From contig NZ_CP038437.2 in NCBI RefSeq assembly GCF_008329985.2, positions 3,472,001-3,536,000 of the forward strand: a DNA stretch of 64,000 nt, given 5' to 3'. The stretch is from Halomonas binhaiensis. Lineage in GTDB: Bacteria > Pseudomonadota > Gammaproteobacteria > Pseudomonadales > Halomonadaceae. The first letter of the stretch is position 1. Each line of letters begins with the position of its first letter. Shown one piece after another: positions 42,772 to 50,770 of the stretch. The position numbers were made by a program, and so were the translations under genes. The notes under the pieces are model-generated. The model made no database searches, was not told the DNA's origin, and saw nothing but the letters and a program-made list of their open reading frames with translations.

Positions 42772-43971
42772 TCATTTGACAAACAGCTGACGCGGGAAAT
42801 TGGCTAGAGGCTCCGCGCCATTTTCGGTGATCAGAATGCTTTCGGTGATTTCCAGCCCCCAGTCGTCCATCCACATGCCGGGCATGAAATGGAACGTCAT
42901 GCCGGGTTGCAGGATGGTTTCATCCGAAGGGCGCAGGCTCATGGTCCGCTCGCCCCAGTCTGGTGGATAGCTGATACCGATGGGATAACCACAACGAGCG
43001 CCGCCACGGTCAAAGCCGTATTTGTCCATCGCCGCCCCCAGGGCCAGGGCAATGTCCGCCGTGCGGTTGCCGGGCTTGGCGATGGCCAGGCCATTCTCGA
43101 TACCCTCAAGCAGTGCCGACTCACCCCGCACGAAGTCCTGGGGAGGAGTCCCGAGGAAGACGGTGCGTGACAGAGGGCAGTGATAGCGCTTGAAGCAACC
43201 TGCAATCTCGAAGAAAGTCCCCTCCCCCTTGCGAAATGGCGTGTCATCCCAGGTCAGGTGAGGGGCCGCAGCATCACTACCAGTAGGCAACAGCGGCACA
43301 ATGGCAGGGTAATCACCGCCATGGGTATGGCCATCAGCGTCGGTCCAGCCCTCGATGCCGACTCGATAGATTTCCGAGACCAGCTTCGACTTGGGCAACC
43401 CAGGCTCGATCATCTCCAGAATGCGTGAATGCATACCCTCCACGATACGCGCAGCAACGCGCATGTAGGCAATTTCCTGTGGAGACTTGATTGCCCGGCA
43501 CCAGTTGACCAGGGAGTTGGCATCTGCAAAACGCGCATGAGGCAACTCCTGCAACAGGCTCAGATACGCCTTGGCCGAGAAATAGTAGTTGTCCATTTCC
43601 ATGCCCACGACGCCTTCGCACCAGCCGCGGTCCGGCATGATCGACTGGGCCAGGTATTCCATGGGATGCATGTCCGGATTCTGGACGTAGTAATCCGGGT
43701 AATAGGTAATGTTTTCCGGATCCATCCAGCAGGTGCGTAGTGCACCGTTGCTGTCTTGGCGACGGCCATACCACACAGGCTCACCTTCGAGCCCAAGCAG
43801 TACACACTGATGTACATAGAAGGACCATCCATCGTAGCCGGTCAACCAGGCCATGTTGGAAGGGTCGCTGACAATCAACACATCGATGCCACGCATGGCC
43901 ATCTCAGTGCGCACCTTTTGCAATCGCTCGGCGTATTCCTCGCGAGTGAACGGCAGAGATACCTGAATCAT
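42772..43971 (-). CDS. doeA: Ectoine hydrolase
   Basis: First enzyme of ectoine degradation: it opens the ectoine ring to N-acetyl-diaminobutyrate. The 399 residues have the creatinase/M24 layout, with an N-terminal creatinase domain (SDPSNMAWLTGYDGWSFYVHQ) and a pita-bread domain (GHTHGGDYPAIVPLLPTGSDAAAPHLTW, FFEIAGCFKRYHCPLSRTV, GLEITESILIT). ATG at 43971 is chosen because family similarity begins at IQVSLPFTREEY. It is first in the doeABX operon and divergent from the MocR gene, across a region with three TCATGACAAT sites. Confidence 0.94.
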   Translation of the reverse strand: MIQVSLPFTREEYAERLQKVRTEMAMRGIDVLIVSDPSNMAWLTGYDGWSFYVHQCVLLGLEGEPVWYGRRQDSNGALRTCWMDPENITYYPDYYVQNPDMHPMEYLAQSIMPDRGWCEGVVGMEMDNYYFSAKAYLSLLQELPHARFADANSLVNWCRAIKSPQEIAYMRVAARIVEGMHSRILEMIEPGLPKSKLVSEIYRVGIEGWTDADGHTHGGDYPAIVPLLPTGSDAAAPHLTWDDTPFRKGEGTFFEIAGCFKRYHCPLSRTVFLGTPPQDFVRGESALLEGIENGLAIAKPGNRTADIALALGAAMDKYGFDRGGARCGYPIGISYPPDWGERTMSLRPSDETILQPGMTFHFMPGMWMDDWGLEITESILITENGAEPLANFPRQLFVK

Positions 43972-44122
43972 GAAACCACTCACCACAATATCACCACGAA
44001 AACCCGGGCACTCACGACAAGGAGGCCCGGCGCGCCATTAAAACGACGTTGCCTCGTGAAGGCTTTCCCGTGCTTTGCCAGCCCCTTGCCGAACTTGGGT
44101 AGCGGTGCCTGGTCAGCTATAA

Positions 44123-44236
44123 ATTGTCATGAACCACCAAACCAACATATCATGACAATATCGAGCCAATGTCGTTAGCTTGATACTAGCATTGCTACCA
44201 AGCCCGCAGTCAAAGGCTTTATTGAATCATGACAAT
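44123..44236. promoter_or_regulatory. Three TCATGACAAT sites in the doeA-mocR promoter region
   Basis: ATTGTCATGA at 44123-44132 faces TCATGACAAT at 44150-44159, an inverted pair with centres 27 bp apart. A third TCATGACAAT at 44227-44236 covers the start codon of the regulator gene. All three are identical over ten bases. They are candidate operators for the MocR protein on both divergent promoters, and the third could give autorepression. Confidence 0.6.
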
Positions 44237-45674
44237 TGATCTAAAACCCTATCTCGATGACCCTCAATCCGGCTGGCCACAGGGTGGAACGTCACTCTCG
44301 ACACAACCCAAGTACCTGGCAATTGCCCGGGCCATGTCACGTGCCATTCACGCGGGAGAGTTGATTCCAGGCACTCGCTTGCCCACTCACCGTCAATTGG
44401 CCGAGCAACTCGGTGTCAGCGTGCAGACCGTGTCACGAGCTTACGCCCAGGCCGAGAAGATGGGACTGATCCAGGCCAGGATCGGTAGTGGAACCTGGGT
44501 CAATGCTCTCGACGATAATCGCGAATCAGCATATTTACGCGCACGAGAACCACATCCAGAAACGGCGATCATCGACCTTTCCATCGCGCATCCCGTCTGT
44601 CCCCCCTCCCACCACCTGCGCTTTCGGCAGGCACTGAGCCAACTTTCTGAAAACCTCCACCCGGAAGTCGTCACAGCCAACCGCCCGATTGCCGGACTCC
44701 CTCATCAACGAGAACAGGCCAGCCTGTGGCTGACTGAACGGCTGGGAATGCCTGGAGAGGCTGATGATCGCGTGCTATGCAACGGAGGTGCACACGCTCT
44801 CATGCTGGCGGTCTCCACCGTTGTCCAACACAGCGATCTGGTACTCACGGAAGCATTGACCGACCATGGCCTGATTGCGCTTTCCCGCACCCTGGGTTTC
44901 CAGTTGCGTGGTGTGCCTATCGATGAGCGAGGGGTCATACCAGATGCGCTGGATGCCGCCTGCGCTCGCTACAAGCCGCGTGCCGTGTGTCTGACGCCAA
45001 CACAGCTCAACCCGACAGGGGCGACCATGGATGAGCAGCGCCGCAACGAAGTCGCCAGCGTCCTCGAACGCCATGGCGTATGGTTGATCGAGGATGATGT
45101 CCATGCCTTGCTGGAGCCAACGAAGTTGACGCCACTAAGTGCGCGTATTCCGATGCAGAGCTTCCACATCACCAGCCTGACCAAATCCACGGTGCCTGGG
45201 TTGCGAGTCGGCTACCTGACCGTACCGCGCAGCCAGCTCCATCACACCCTGCCACGCCTGCGCGCCACCAGTTGGATGGCGACCCCCTTGATGTTTGAAG
45301 TCGCTGCGCTATGGATCGAAGATGGAACGGTCGAGGACATGGCCAGCGCTCAACGGGAATTGCTCGCCGAACGCCAGATCCTCGCTGCACAGATCCTGCA
45401 CCCACTACCCAAGATGGCACGTCCCTCCAGCCTTCATCTATGGTTACCCTTGCCCGGAGGGTGGCGTGCCGATGAGTTGCAGCAGGTAGCTGAGCAGGAG
45501 GGCTTGGCCATCACCACCTCGACACCTTTCATGGTCGAACAGACCGCCGCCCCCAGTTGCATCCGTGTAAGCCTTGGCGCGGAGCCTGAACTGGCCCGCC
45601 TGGAAGAAGGCCTCGAGCGCCTTGCCAAACTGCTGAAGGACGCACCGCCACCGATGATGCAGATGGTGTATTGA
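44229..45674 (+). CDS. enuR: MocR-type (GntR/aminotransferase) regulator, EnuR-like
   Basis: A 481-residue MocR regulator: a GntR winged helix (about residues 25-90, PTHRQLAEQLGVSVQTVSRAY) fused to an aminotransferase-like domain. The PLP lysine is kept in ITSLTKSTVPGLRVGYL, with IEDDVHALLEPT before it. In Ruegeria, EnuR is the PLP-dependent MocR repressor of ectoine genes, relieved by ectoine intermediates. Position divergent to doeA and the shared TCATGACAAT sites support that role, though orthology is inferred. No strong ribosome site is seen. It lacks aminotransferase partners, so a purely regulatory role is likely. Confidence 0.82.
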   Translation: MTIDLKPYLDDPQSGWPQGGTSLSTQPKYLAIARAMSRAIHAGELIPGTRLPTHRQLAEQLGVSVQTVSRAYAQAEKMGLIQARIGSGTWVNALDDNRESAYLRAREPHPETAIIDLSIAHPVCPPSHHLRFRQALSQLSENLHPEVVTANRPIAGLPHQREQASLWLTERLGMPGEADDRVLCNGGAHALMLAVSTVVQHSDLVLTEALTDHGLIALSRTLGFQLRGVPIDERGVIPDALDAACARYKPRAVCLTPTQLNPTGATMDEQRRNEVASVLERHGVWLIEDDVHALLEPTKLTPLSARIPMQSFHITSLTKSTVPGLRVGYLTVPRSQLHHTLPRLRATSWMATPLMFEVAALWIEDGTVEDMASAQRELLAERQILAAQILHPLPKMARPSSLHLWLPLPGGWRADELQQVAEQEGLAITTSTPFMVEQTAAPSCIRVSLGAEPELARLEEGLERLAKLLKDAPPPMMQMVY

Positions 45675-45701
45675 GACTGACATTCATTGAGACCGACACG
45701 A
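45670..45701. repeat. Tandem repeat, 16-bp unit, 2 copies, over the MocR stop codon
   Basis: ATTGAGACTGACATTC at 45670 and ATTGAGACCGACACGA at 45686. The first copy contains the TGA of the regulator gene. Confidence 0.75.
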
Positions 45702-45712
45702 AGGAAACCCTG

Positions 45713-46603
45713 ATGAAAGTCCTTGTTCATATCGATGATGCCCTGGCATGGCGTGATGCACTCAGCCAGCGTCTGATCGACCTGGGAGTAGAGAATGCCG
45801 AAGTGGTGACCAGTCAGGAGGCCTCCCGCGCCGAGCGAACAAGTGCCGACTATCTGGCCGCATGGAAGCCTGATGAAGCCTTGTTGCGTGACTGCACGAG
45901 TCTCAAGGGCATCATCAATCTCGGGGCTGGCGTCGATGCACTATTGGCCAATCCGGCACTGCCAGCAGGTGTACCCATCGTCAAACTGCGTGATGCCGGC
46001 ATGGCTGAACTGATCGCCGATTACGTGCGCTATGGGCTATTGCACTTTCAGCGCGACTTCGATCGCTATGCTCGGCAGCAGGCCGAACGCCGCTGGCAAC
46101 CTCTCGCCCTTGTCGACAAGCAGGATTGGCAGGTGGGTGTGCTCGGCCTGGGCGCCATAGGTGCCAAAGTGGCAAAGGCCATCGCCGCAGACGGTTTCCC
46201 TGTACTTGGCTGGAGCCGTTCCCCCAAGAACATTGAAGGCATTCAATGCCATCATGGCGAGCAAGGGCTCAACCAGCTTCTCGGACAAGTGAAAACACTG
46301 GTGCTGTTGTTGCCCGATACTCCCGACACCCAACATCTGATCAACGCCAGCACCCTGGCAAAGCTCCCAGCAGGCGCCAGCCTGATCAACCCTGGACGCG
46401 GTAGTCTGATCGATGAAACCGCTCTCATCGAAGCACTTGGTGCCCACGATGCCCCTGGCAGGCTGCGCGGAGCCTTGCTGGATGCCTTTGTCGTCGAGCC
46501 ACTGGCCAACGACAACCCCCTATGGACACATCCCCGCGTCTTGATCACCCCCCACATGGCAGGTCCAACACCTCTGCGAGATGCTCGATCAGGCGATCAC
46601 TGA
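45713..46603 (+). CDS. ghrA: GhrA-like 2-hydroxyacid dehydrogenase, C-terminally truncated
   Basis: A D-2-hydroxyacid dehydrogenase of the glyoxylate/hydroxypyruvate reductase A type. The NAD motif GVLGLGAIGAKVAKA and the catalytic Arg (INPGRGSLID), Glu (FVVEPLANDNPLW) and His (ITPHMAGPTPLRDA) are all present. At 296 residues it stops just after the histidine block with an unrelated RSGDH; family members go on for roughly 20 to 30 residues. In the next frame LDQAI follows, which fits the expected continuation, so a 2-nt loss is likely. ATG at 45713 has AAGGA upstream. Activity is uncertain. A truncated ldhA follows in the same frame. Confidence 0.82.
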   Translation: MKVLVHIDDALAWRDALSQRLIDLGVENAEVVTSQEASRAERTSADYLAAWKPDEALLRDCTSLKGIINLGAGVDALLANPALPAGVPIVKLRDAGMAELIADYVRYGLLHFQRDFDRYARQQAERRWQPLALVDKQDWQVGVLGLGAIGAKVAKAIAADGFPVLGWSRSPKNIEGIQCHHGEQGLNQLLGQVKTLVLLLPDTPDTQHLINASTLAKLPAGASLINPGRGSLIDETALIEALGAHDAPGRLRGALLDAFVVEPLANDNPLWTHPRVLITPHMAGPTPLRDARSGDH

Positions 46604-46621
46604 CAACCCCTGCAACGATGG

Positions 46622-47458
46622 ATCTTCGTCAACGATGTACTGGATCAAACAGTGCTGGAACAGTTGTCTGATGCTGGCGTGAAGCTGGTTGCCTTGCGCT
46701 GTGCCGGCTTCAATAACGTTGACCTCGATACTGCCAGGCAGCTTGGCATTCAGGTCTGCCGAGTGCCAGCCTACAGCCCCCAGGCGGTTGCCGAGCACTG
46801 CGTCGCCATGATCCTGACGCTCAACCGCAAGACACACAAGGCTTATAACCGGGTACGCGAGGATAATTTCGATCTCAATGGTCTGCTGGGTTTCAACCTC
46901 TTTCGCAAGACAGTCGGTATCATCGGCTGCGGGCAGATCGGCCGTTCATTGGCCACCATCATGAAGGGATTCGGCTGTGAAGTTCTGGTCCATGACCCAT
47001 ATCCACAGCAAGGCGACTTCACCCAGGTGGAATTGCCGCAACTACTGGCGCAAAGCGACATCATCTCCTTGCATTGCCCGCTGAACAAGGCGACCTACCA
47101 TTTGATCAGCGATGAGCAGTTCGCGCAGATGAAGGATGGCGTCATGCTCATCAACACGAGCCGCGGTGCTCTGGTCGATACCCACGCCTGCATCGCGGCG
47201 CTCAAGAGCCGCAAGCTCGGCTATCTTGGACTTGATGTCTACGAACAGGAATCTGGACTGTTCTTCCACGATCTCCGCGATACCATTCAGCTCGATGATG
47301 TATTCGCTCGCTTGATCAGTTTCCCCAATGTCCTCGTCACTGGACACCAGGGCTTTTTTACCCAGGAAGCCCTGCAGGAAATTGCCACGACCACCCTCGA
47401 CAGCCTGGAAGCCTTCGGGCGTGGTGAGTCACTGGGTAAAAAAGCGCTGACAAGCTGA
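46622..47458 (+). pseudogene. ldhA: 5'-truncated D-lactate dehydrogenase (ldhA remnant)
   Basis: Similarity to fermentative D-lactate dehydrogenase starts abruptly at IFVNDVLDQTVLEQL (46622) and runs to the C-terminus: ALRCAGFNNVDL, GIIGCGQIGRSL, NTSRGALVDT, DVYEQESGLFF and TGHQGFFT. E. coli LdhA has about 50 residues before the equivalent point; they are missing here. No ATG lies between the ghrA stop (46601-46603) and the homology; GTG at 46652 is the first start codon, giving 268 residues. The frame is the same as ghrA, so stop readthrough would fuse the two. The NAD-binding core is intact, but the protein is probably not functional. Confidence 0.75.
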
Positions 47459-47477
47459 GACACCCACATATTAAAGA

Positions 47478-47508
47478 CAAGGGCGCATCGCAGTGCGATG
47501 CGCCCTTG
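47478..47508. terminator. Bidirectional terminator between ldhA remnant and yghU
   Basis: CAAGGGCGCATCGCA and TGCGATGCGCCCTTG are exact complements around a single G. It lies between convergent genes; the T tract is short. Confidence 0.7.
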
Positions 47509-47543
47509 TTGGGTCCTGGCCAAACCGCCAACCAGGAGCTTGC

Positions 47544-48413
47544 CTAGTCTGTGCCAATTTTATCCTGAGTACGCAGCTCAAAGTCGCTGGCATCATGGCG
47601 CTCATGCAACTGCTCGGACAGCTCACCGAAGGTGCGGTTGACCATGCGCCCGCGTTTCACGGCAGGGCGTTCAGCAATATTGGCCGCCCAACGCTGCACA
47701 TTCTTGTATTCATGCACAGCAAGGAACTCGCCGGCGCCATAATTGCGCCCTTCCACCAGCCCGCCATACCAGGGATAGATGGCAATATCCGCGATACTGT
47801 ACTCGTCACCCGCCATGTAGGTGTTTTCAGCCAGATGGCGGTTGAGAACGTCAAGCTGACGCTTGGTTTCCATGGTGAAACGGTTGATCGGGTATTCGAA
47901 TTTCTCCGGCGCATAGGCATAGAAGTGGCCAAAGCCTCCACCCACATAGGGTGCAGAGCCCATCTGCCAGAACAACCAGTTCAGGGCTTCTGTGCGGGCC
48001 TTGAACTCCCTGGGCAGGAAGGCACCGAATTTTTCAGCCAGGTACAGCAGAATGGAACCAGACTCGAACACGCGTACAGGCGTCTCACCGCTGTGATCCA
48101 TCAATGCCGGAATCTTGGAGTTGGGATTGACCTCGACAAAACCGCTGCCGAACTGATCGCCATCACCGATACGGATCAGCCAAGCATCGTATTCGGCTCC
48201 CTCGTGCCCCTGGGCCAGCAACTCCTCGAGCATGATATTGACCTTCACGCCATTGGGTGTGGCCAAGGAATACAGTTGCAAGGGGTGCTTGCCTACCGGC
48301 AAGACCTTGTCATGGGTCGGTCCGGCAATCGGTCGATTGATACTGGCAAACTCTCCACCGTTGGGAGCTTCCCACTTCCAGACTCTCGGTGGCTGATACG
48401 ATTGATCACTCAT
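47544..48413 (-). CDS. yghU: YghU-type glutathione S-transferase
   Basis: A 289-residue cytoplasmic glutathione transferase of the Nu class, which uses glutathione to reduce disulfides and peroxides. The extended N-terminus (YQPPRVWKWEAPNGGEFASINRPIAG) is characteristic of YghU, followed by the thioredoxin fold (LQLYSLATPNGVKVNIMLEEL, NPNSKIPAL) and the helical domain (FWQMGSAPYVGGGFGHFY, YSIADIAIYPWYGGL). Length equals that of E. coli YghU. A TetR regulator of the NemR type lies directly upstream on the same strand, which suggests control by electrophiles. Confidence 0.94.
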   Translation of the reverse strand: MSDQSYQPPRVWKWEAPNGGEFASINRPIAGPTHDKVLPVGKHPLQLYSLATPNGVKVNIMLEELLAQGHEGAEYDAWLIRIGDGDQFGSGFVEVNPNSKIPALMDHSGETPVRVFESGSILLYLAEKFGAFLPREFKARTEALNWLFWQMGSAPYVGGGFGHFYAYAPEKFEYPINRFTMETKRQLDVLNRHLAENTYMAGDEYSIADIAIYPWYGGLVEGRNYGAGEFLAVHEYKNVQRWAANIAERPAVKRGRMVNRTFGELSEQLHERHDASDFELRTQDKIGTD

Positions 48414-48471
48414 GATCTACCTCTCCTGGCTGATAAGAGCAAATACCTGGGTAACAAGCATTCTCTGCTCA

Positions 48472-49056
48472 TCAAGGTTTGAGAAAAGCCAATAGTGTGC
48501 ACTCAAAGCCGACCAGAGGCGTGCCATCCCGAACTATCTTGGAACGCAGCAATGCTCCCTGCCACCCTGCCAGAATGAAGCTCGCCAGAGCAGTCGCATC
48601 AATATCACGGCGAATGCTGCCGTCATTCTGGCCATCCTGCAGACAAGCCGCCAACTGTCGCTCCCGGCGCCGGCAGATGCTATCTAGTGCATCGCGAAGT
48701 ACATCGCTGTGGGCCGACATCTCCTGGCCCAGATTGCCAATCAAGCAACCACGACGATGTTCGCATGCCACCATGTCAGCCTTCTTGGCAGCAAAGAATG
48801 CCTTTAGCCTCTCCAATGGCGCTGTACAGGAGTCTCCCAGCAGTGCCTGGATCGCCGCCTCATCGTCCGCCGCGGCAGCCTCGATCACCGCCAGCCCGAA
48901 CGCTTCCTTGCTAGGGAAATAGTGGTAAAAGCAGCCCTTTGGCACCCCAGCTTCCTTGAGTACCGCATTGATGCCCGTGGCGTTATAGCCATGCTCGGCA
49001 ATGAGGTTGGTACCGACCTCGATCAAGAGGTTTCGGGTAGAGGCTCTGGTCGTCAT
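48472..49056 (-). CDS. TetR-family regulator, NemR-like
   Basis: A 194-residue TetR repressor. The DNA-binding part is IAEHGYNATGINAVLKEAGVPKGCFYHYFPSKEAFGLAVIE. The effector domain includes cysteines in ACEHRRGCLIGNLGQE and SICRRRE, positions where NemR-like proteins sense electrophiles. The ATG at 49056 is used; the frame opens at TTG 49065. A palindromic operator lies 12 bp upstream. It precedes yghU, 58 bp away and on the same strand, and probably represses both genes. The inducer is inferred, not shown. Confidence 0.87.
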   Translation of the reverse strand: MTTRASTRNLLIEVGTNLIAEHGYNATGINAVLKEAGVPKGCFYHYFPSKEAFGLAVIEAAAADDEAAIQALLGDSCTAPLERLKAFFAAKKADMVACEHRRGCLIGNLGQEMSAHSDVLRDALDSICRRRERQLAACLQDGQNDGSIRRDIDATALASFILAGWQGALLRSKIVRDGTPLVGFECTLLAFLKP

Positions 49057-49067
49057 GAAAACCAAAA

Positions 49068-49083
49068 TAGACCAGTCGGTCTA
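49068..49083. promoter_or_regulatory. Palindromic operator of the TetR gene
   Basis: TAGACCAGTCGGTCTA has perfect 6-bp arms, TAGACC and GGTCTA, around four bases. The arms match operators described for TetR proteins of the NemR/AcuR type. It lies just before the TetR start, fitting autorepression. Confidence 0.7.
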
Positions 49084-49122
49084 CAAAGATCAAGCTGCAG
49101 GCAATGACAATCACCATTTCAT

Positions 49123-49149
49123 AAAGAGCCGCGAGAAAACTCACGGCTC
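49123..49149 (-). terminator. Terminator of the DJ-1/PfpI gene
   Basis: GAGCCGCGAG (49126-49135) pairs with CTCACGGCTC (49140-49149) with one mismatch around an AAAA loop. On the minus strand it is followed by TTTAT. Confidence 0.7.
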
Positions 49150-49172
49150 ATGCCCTTTGCCCGGAAAAAGCC

Positions 49173-49730
49173 TCAAAGGAGCGCGTGGAACTGCCGCAAC
49201 CATTCAGGATGCGCAGGCCATGCAGGTGCCGTAACGTAATGACCACAGGTCACGGCATCCGTCACTTCCAGGTCGACAAACTCACCACCCGCCAGACGTA
49301 CTTCTGGAGCACAGGCAGGATAGGCCGAGATACGATGCCCCTCCAGAGGAGCTGCCGCAGCCAGCAACTGGGCACCATGACAGATGGCAGCAATGGGTTT
49401 TTCGCGGTCGACGAAATAACGCACCACTTCCAGCACCCGTTCGTCCAGACGCAGGTATTCAGGTGCCCTGCCTCCCGGAATCACCAGTCCATCGTAATCT
49501 TCGACGGTGATATCGGCGAAGGTCTCGTTGAGGGCAAAATTGTGCCCCGGCTTCTCGCTATAGGTCTGATCTCCCTCGAAATCGTGGATAGCTGTCTTGA
49601 TCGTATCGCCTTCGCGCTTGTCGGGGCATACCGCATCGACGCGATGTCCCATGGCCTGCAGTGCCTGGAATGGCACCATGACCTCGTAATCTTCAACAAA
49701 ATCCCCTGCAATCAATAACAAACGTGCCAT
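49173..49730 (-). CDS. DJ-1/PfpI-family protein (YhbO type)
   Basis: A 185-residue protein of the DJ-1/PfpI superfamily. The nucleophile elbow holds the reactive cysteine in [10 protein letters not shown] (near residue 117), and [12 protein letters not shown] is the companion block. Relatives act as stress-induced glyoxalases, chaperones or deglycases; the exact activity is debated. ATG at 49730 has GGAGGAG upstream, better than TTG at 49736. It appears to be a single-gene unit ending in the terminator described above. With the TetR and yghU genes it forms a neighbourhood of electrophile-stress functions. Confidence 0.88.
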   Translation of the reverse strand: MARLLLIAGDFVEDYEVMVPFQALQAMGHRVDAVCPDKREGDTIKTAIHDFEGDQTYSEKPGHNFALNETFADITVEDYDGLVIPGGRAPEYLRLDERVLEVVRYFVDREKPIAAICHGAQLLAAAAPLEGHRISAYPACAPEVRLAGGEFVDLEVTDAVTCGHYVTAPAWPAHPEWLRQFHALL

Positions 49731-49894
49731 GATCAACTCCTCCGAAATACTTGAAGATACACTGGGTCAAGAATCTCCCTGCCGTCATTCAGCGTACCCA
49801 TTGAGGCAGCCTGCCGCCAGCCACTCTGGTATGCACAATGGAACCTTCCTCGAAGCTAGACCTCTGAGATGACAACTCTTCGATAGCGAAATAG

Positions 49895-50617
49895 ATGACT
49901 GACATGTTTCCCACTTTCTTCTTTCGCCTCATGAGCAACGTCCGGGCTACCTGTCCAGGCCGCCTGTTCAGGAGGACCTCGCTGGCCACGGCCCTGCTGG
50001 CATTCAGCCTTGTCGCACTCCCTGTACTGGCACAGGCCAGCGCTCTACGCGCTTTCGATGCGAATTATCATTTATCCGTCGATGGCTGGCCGGATGCGAA
50101 CATCCATCACTCACTGAAGCGTGAAGGCGATCACTGGCGCAGCAGCATGGAATCCTCTCTCGCCATCGCCAAAGGTCGGGAGAGTTCGCAATTCAGCGAT
50201 AACGGCGACCAGCTCCGTGCACTCGGCTATCGCAGTGACTATCGTTTCCTGCGCATGGGCAAGGACTACTCTCTCAACCGTTCACAACTGACCAATCGCC
50301 CTGACCGCCAGACGGCCCTGGTGGAGTTATCCCGTCTTGCCCAGGAGCAGGACTGCCAGGATGGCTGCGAACTGAACTATGTCGACCACAAGGGCAGAAA
50401 CGAGGATGGTGTCTGGCGGCGTGTTGCCGACATTCCTCTCCAGGTGGACGGCAAGCGAGTTCAGGCCCCTACCGTGGAGCTACGCGACAAGGACAAGGAT
50501 GACCGTTACATGCGTATCAGCTTCCACCCACAGATCCCTGGTCTGCTGCTGCGCCTGGATTTCTTCAAGGATGGCGATCGCGTCAGTCGTCTGCGACTCA
50601 CCAGACTGAATCAGTGA
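49895..50617 (+). CDS. DUF3108 exported protein
   Basis: A 240-residue protein of the DUF3108 family with no assigned function. A hydrophobic stretch (LATALLAFSLVALPVLAQASA, about residues 30-50) is a signal peptide, somewhat far from the N-terminus, so ATG 49931 (MSNVRATC) may be the true start. The mature part begins FDANYHLSVDGWPDANIHHSLKRE and ends with LLRLDFFKDGDRVSRLRLTRL, a beta-rich pattern usual for the family. The cysteines in QDCQDGCEL may form a disulfide. It is divergent from the DJ-1 gene. Confidence 0.75.
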   Translation: MTDMFPTFFFRLMSNVRATCPGRLFRRTSLATALLAFSLVALPVLAQASALRAFDANYHLSVDGWPDANIHHSLKREGDHWRSSMESSLAIAKGRESSQFSDNGDQLRALGYRSDYRFLRMGKDYSLNRSQLTNRPDRQTALVELSRLAQEQDCQDGCELNYVDHKGRNEDGVWRRVADIPLQVDGKRVQAPTVELRDKDKDDRYMRISFHPQIPGLLLRLDFFKDGDRVSRLRLTRLNQ

Positions 50618-50701
50618 CGCAAGGGGCGATATTCAGGATCAACTTTCTCACCGCGCAGAACTTTCCCAAAGCGCAGAAATTGCATAGAGTGGATTCCTTT
50701 T

Positions 50702-50725
50702 AACCGCCCTCCGGGCGGTTTCTTG
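50702..50725 (+). terminator. Terminator of the DUF3108 gene
   Basis: AACCGCCC and GGGCGGTT form an 8-bp stem with a 3-nt loop, followed by TCTTGTT. It lies 50 bp before lysO. Confidence 0.75.
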
Positions 50726-50770
50726 TTGTCTAATTTCACGTTCTCTATTTCGGGAAAGGAAGCTCAACCC

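Noticed and set aside
44229..45674. Calling the MocR protein a functional aminotransferase
   Set aside because: It has an N-terminal GntR DNA-binding domain and sits divergent to the operon. Such fusions act as PLP-sensing regulators.
46601..46603. Programmed stop readthrough or a selenocysteine TGA joining ghrA and ldhA
   Set aside because: The TGA is not at a catalytic position and I see no SECIS-like hairpin right after it. The sequence around it fits neither protein, so a deletion scar is simpler.
50618..50770. Lysine riboswitch before lysO
   Set aside because: After the terminator at 50702-50725 only about 45 bp of leader remain, far too short for the lysine aptamer.
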